A stretch of 15,000 nucleotides of DNA from Candidatus Colicola caccequi. GTDB taxonomy: Bacteria > Bacteroidota > Bacteroidia > Bacteroidales > Paludibacteraceae. The stretch spans positions 1 through 15,000 of the forward strand of contig JAGHTR010000206.1 in assembly GCA_018065205.1 (NCBI GenBank), written 5' to 3'. Below, in pieces: positions 13,256-15,000 of the stretch; the first letter of the stretch is position 1, and each line of letters starts with the position of its first letter. Below the pieces are notes generated by a model. The model saw only the letters and a list, made by a program, of their open reading frames with translations, did not search any database and was not told the origin of the DNA. The position numbers and the translations under genes are program-made.

Positions 13256-14734
13256 ATGGGAATTTTGTTTTCTTTTGTTGCCGGTTTAGTGCTGGCTGGA
13301 ATCGGAGCCTATTTTATGCTCCGCAGTATTAAATCATCTGCTGCTGCTTCTATGGAGAAGGCATTAACGGATGCCGCTAAGCAGGCAGATGCCAATCAGA
13401 AAGCAGCAACAGCAAAGTTGCAGGCTGATTTGGAGAATGCTCGTCAAAACGCAGAACAAATGAGGTTGGCTGCCCAAACACACGCTCAAGAGCTATTGGA
13501 TGCTAAAGAGCAAGCGCACAAAGAGGCTACAGCAGCCATTGAGAAACGCCATAACGAGGCCGTGGCAGCTATTGAGAAACGTCATAACGAGGCTATGACT
13601 GCTATGGAACAACGTCATTCGGAAGCGATTATTGCTGAGCGAAATCGCTTCAAAGAGACCTTGGATAAAGTGCAGGAGCAGGTAAAGAATGCCACGGGTG
13701 AAATTCTTAAGCAACAGCAAGAAGAACTCAAAAAAACAAACAAAGAGAGTGTAGAGAGACTTATTGCACCGCTCAATCAACAGATGGAGAGCATAAATAA
13801 ACTCATGGTGGATACTCGTTCTGCTAATGAGAAGAGCAATTCATCATTAGAGGGGACAATCAATCAAATGATACAACAAACCGAAAAGGTGGGACATCAA
13901 GCCGACAATTTGGCTGAAGCCATGAAAAACAAAGGTAAAGTACATGGCGATTGGGGAGAACAAGTATTGGATGACATTTTAGAAGGAAGCGGGCTTCGTG
14001 AAGGCATTGAATTCACAAAGCAAGAGGTAATCACAATTGGAAACAGAGAGAGTTACCGACCGGACTTTATTATCAATACGCCCGAAGGTGGTCGTATCAT
14101 TGTGGATTCGAAAGTTTCGCTAACTGCCTATACCGATGCAATCGGAGCTGAGACCAAAGAGGAGTATGAGCAACTCGTCAAGAAAAATTATGATTCTGTA
14201 TGGTCACATGTTACCGAACTGGCGAAGAAAGAGTATCCTAAGTATGTACAAGGCGCGATGAACTATGTAATTATGTTTATGCCTAACGAAGGTGCCTATG
14301 TAATGGCGATGAACTACAACCGCTCGTTAGCACAGGAAGCGTATCGTAAAGGAATCATCATTCTCAACCCAACCAATTTGATGCTCACCCTCAACCTGGT
14401 GTTACAATCTTGGAATGGGACAAGGCAACAAGATAACTGCCAAAAGATACTTGAAGAAGCCAATGGCATGTACGACAAAGTAATCGGTTTAGTTGATACT
14501 AGTGTGACGCTTTCTAATCAAATCGCAACAGTTACCGGGACATGCAAAAAACTAACGGATCAACTCAATGAGGGGAAAGGAAACCTGTTAAAGAGGGTTG
14601 ATAAACTTCGTTCTATGGGCATTACCAGTACCAAGCAACCAAAAGTTCGAAAATTTGCGAAAACAGATTCCGATGCCATCGCCCTTTCGGAACAGAATGA
14701 TGAACTTACAGATCATACATTGGAGAACGAATGA
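13256..14734 (+). CDS. rmuC: RmuC family DNA recombination protein
   Basis: RmuC proteins carry a PD-(D/E)xK-fold domain and in E. coli limit inversions at inverted repeats; the exact biochemical activity is not well established. I start at ATG 13256; a TTG two codons upstream (13250) is possible but unnecessary. The 492 residues comprise a single N-terminal membrane segment (about 2-22), a long coiled coil (about 35-210) that includes three 11-residue repeats, and the RmuC core with HGDWGEQVL (230-238), R268-P-D270 and D284-S-K286 as the likely nuclease residues. The tail after about 450 is basic, then acidic. The topology is an anchor with the coiled coil and core in the cytoplasm. It shares its promoter type with hsdM and the ATPase gene, which ties it to the island. 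No gene follows before the window ends. Confidence 0.93.
   Translation: MGILFSFVAGLVLAGIGAYFMLRSIKSSAAASMEKALTDAAKQADANQKAATAKLQADLENARQNAEQMRLAAQTHAQELLDAKEQAHKEATAAIEKRHNEAVAAIEKRHNEAMTAMEQRHSEAIIAERNRFKETLDKVQEQVKNATGEILKQQQEELKKTNKESVERLIAPLNQQMESINKLMVDTRSANEKSNSSLEGTINQMIQQTEKVGHQADNLAEAMKNKGKVHGDWGEQVLDDILEGSGLREGIEFTKQEVITIGNRESYRPDFIINTPEGGRIIVDSKVSLTAYTDAIGAETKEEYEQLVKKNYDSVWSHVTELAKKEYPKYVQGAMNYVIMFMPNEGAYVMAMNYNRSLAQEAYRKGIIILNPTNLMLTLNLVLQSWNGTRQQDNCQKILEEANGMYDKVIGLVDTSVTLSNQIATVTGTCKKLTDQLNEGKGNLLKRVDKLRSMGITSTKQPKVRKFAKTDSDAIALSEQNDELTDHTLENE
13523..13621 (+). repeat. Three 33-bp in-frame repeats in the rmuC coiled coil
   Basis: Units at 13523-13555, 13556-13588 and 13589-13621 encode EATAAIEKRHN, EAVAAIEKRHN and EAMTAMEQRHS, and EAIIAE begins a fourth. 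The first two are nearly identical in DNA; the third has drifted. An 11-residue period fits a hendecad coiled coil and suggests rod-length growth by unit duplication. Confidence 0.88.
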
Positions 14735-15000
14735 CATACAAATGTAAAGCAAAGTAACTCCCCAAACTATCCTATTATTAAGATTTTGCGGGGCAGAAAA
14801 CAATTCGTTCTCTGCCTCGCATCCTATATGCACGTATTACGCATCGTATATGCAAACACCCTTCACCTCAAAATATACGATTATTAAGAAGATTCTGCGC
14901 AAAAATCAAAAATAAACCGAGGCGCGTCTAAAGTAGGGGACCATTTCGGGATCACTTCGCGACCACATGCAACTAGCGGAAGCCCCGCCTAACCCCCGCC
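14735..15000. other. Non-coding region after rmuC
   Basis: No gene is seen. It holds the stem-loop at 14788-14820, a second imperfect copy of ATTATTAAGA (about 14774 and 14880), repeated TATATGCA words near 14824-14854, and three degenerate 11-nt units at 14939-14971 (GACCATTTCGG, GATCACTTCGC, GACCACATGCA). The last 60 bases become clearly GC-richer. This may mark the end of the island. Confidence 0.6.
14788..14820. terminator. Strong 14-bp stem-loop, possible terminator of rmuC
   Basis: Arms 14788-14801 and 14807-14820 pair over 14 positions, with 12 Watson-Crick pairs, one G-U wobble and one A-C mismatch, around the loop AATTC. It begins 53 bp after the rmuC stop. No T-run follows on the + strand, so it is not a classical intrinsic terminator. 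It may protect the transcript end, or mark termination that does not need a U tract. Confidence 0.5.

Overview
The window looks like a chromosomal segment of a Bacteroidota bacterium, most likely Bacteroidales. Three things point there: promoters of the type TTTG-N19-21-TAnnTTTG and their TAnnTTTG -7 boxes, the absence of clear Shine-Dalgarno sequences before the genes, and AT-rich spacers. Every gene I can support is on the + strand. No RNA gene, insertion sequence or CRISPR array was seen.

Layout. Positions 1-1374 carry two ordinary cell genes: a peptidoglycan glycosyltransferase fused to a DUF1294 membrane domain (5' end outside the window) and a YgjP/SprT-like zinc metallopeptidase. Positions 1375-1918 are a repeat-rich non-coding boundary with a perfect 11-bp tandem repeat, a 17-bp inverted repeat, recurring GCAAATCT octamers and a good promoter. 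Positions 1919-14734 form a defence island: a WYL-domain regulator; an AAA/ABC-type ATPase (DUF3696-like) translationally coupled to an unrecognised 373-aa protein; a type I restriction-modification operon ordered hsdM-hsdS-fic-hsdR; and rmuC. Positions 14735-15000 are non-coding, with a strong stem-loop and degenerate 11-nt repeats.

How the genes may work together. HsdM and HsdS methylate the host's sites, and HsdR restricts unmodified DNA. A DUF4172-type Fic AMPylase is embedded in the operon. RmuC is a membrane-anchored, coiled-coil PD-(D/E)xK protein linked to DNA processing. The ATPase plus its partner looks like a separate two-gene defence module of unknown mechanism.

The most interesting signal is regulatory. 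The promoters in front of the ATPase gene, hsdM and rmuC share the same ungapped 38-bp block. It holds a dyad TGTGCA-N7-TGCACA (TATGCA in the first copy), always at the same distance from TAnnTTTG. This suggests that three transcription units spread over 10 kb are co-regulated, perhaps by the WYL protein at the head of the island. That link is inference.
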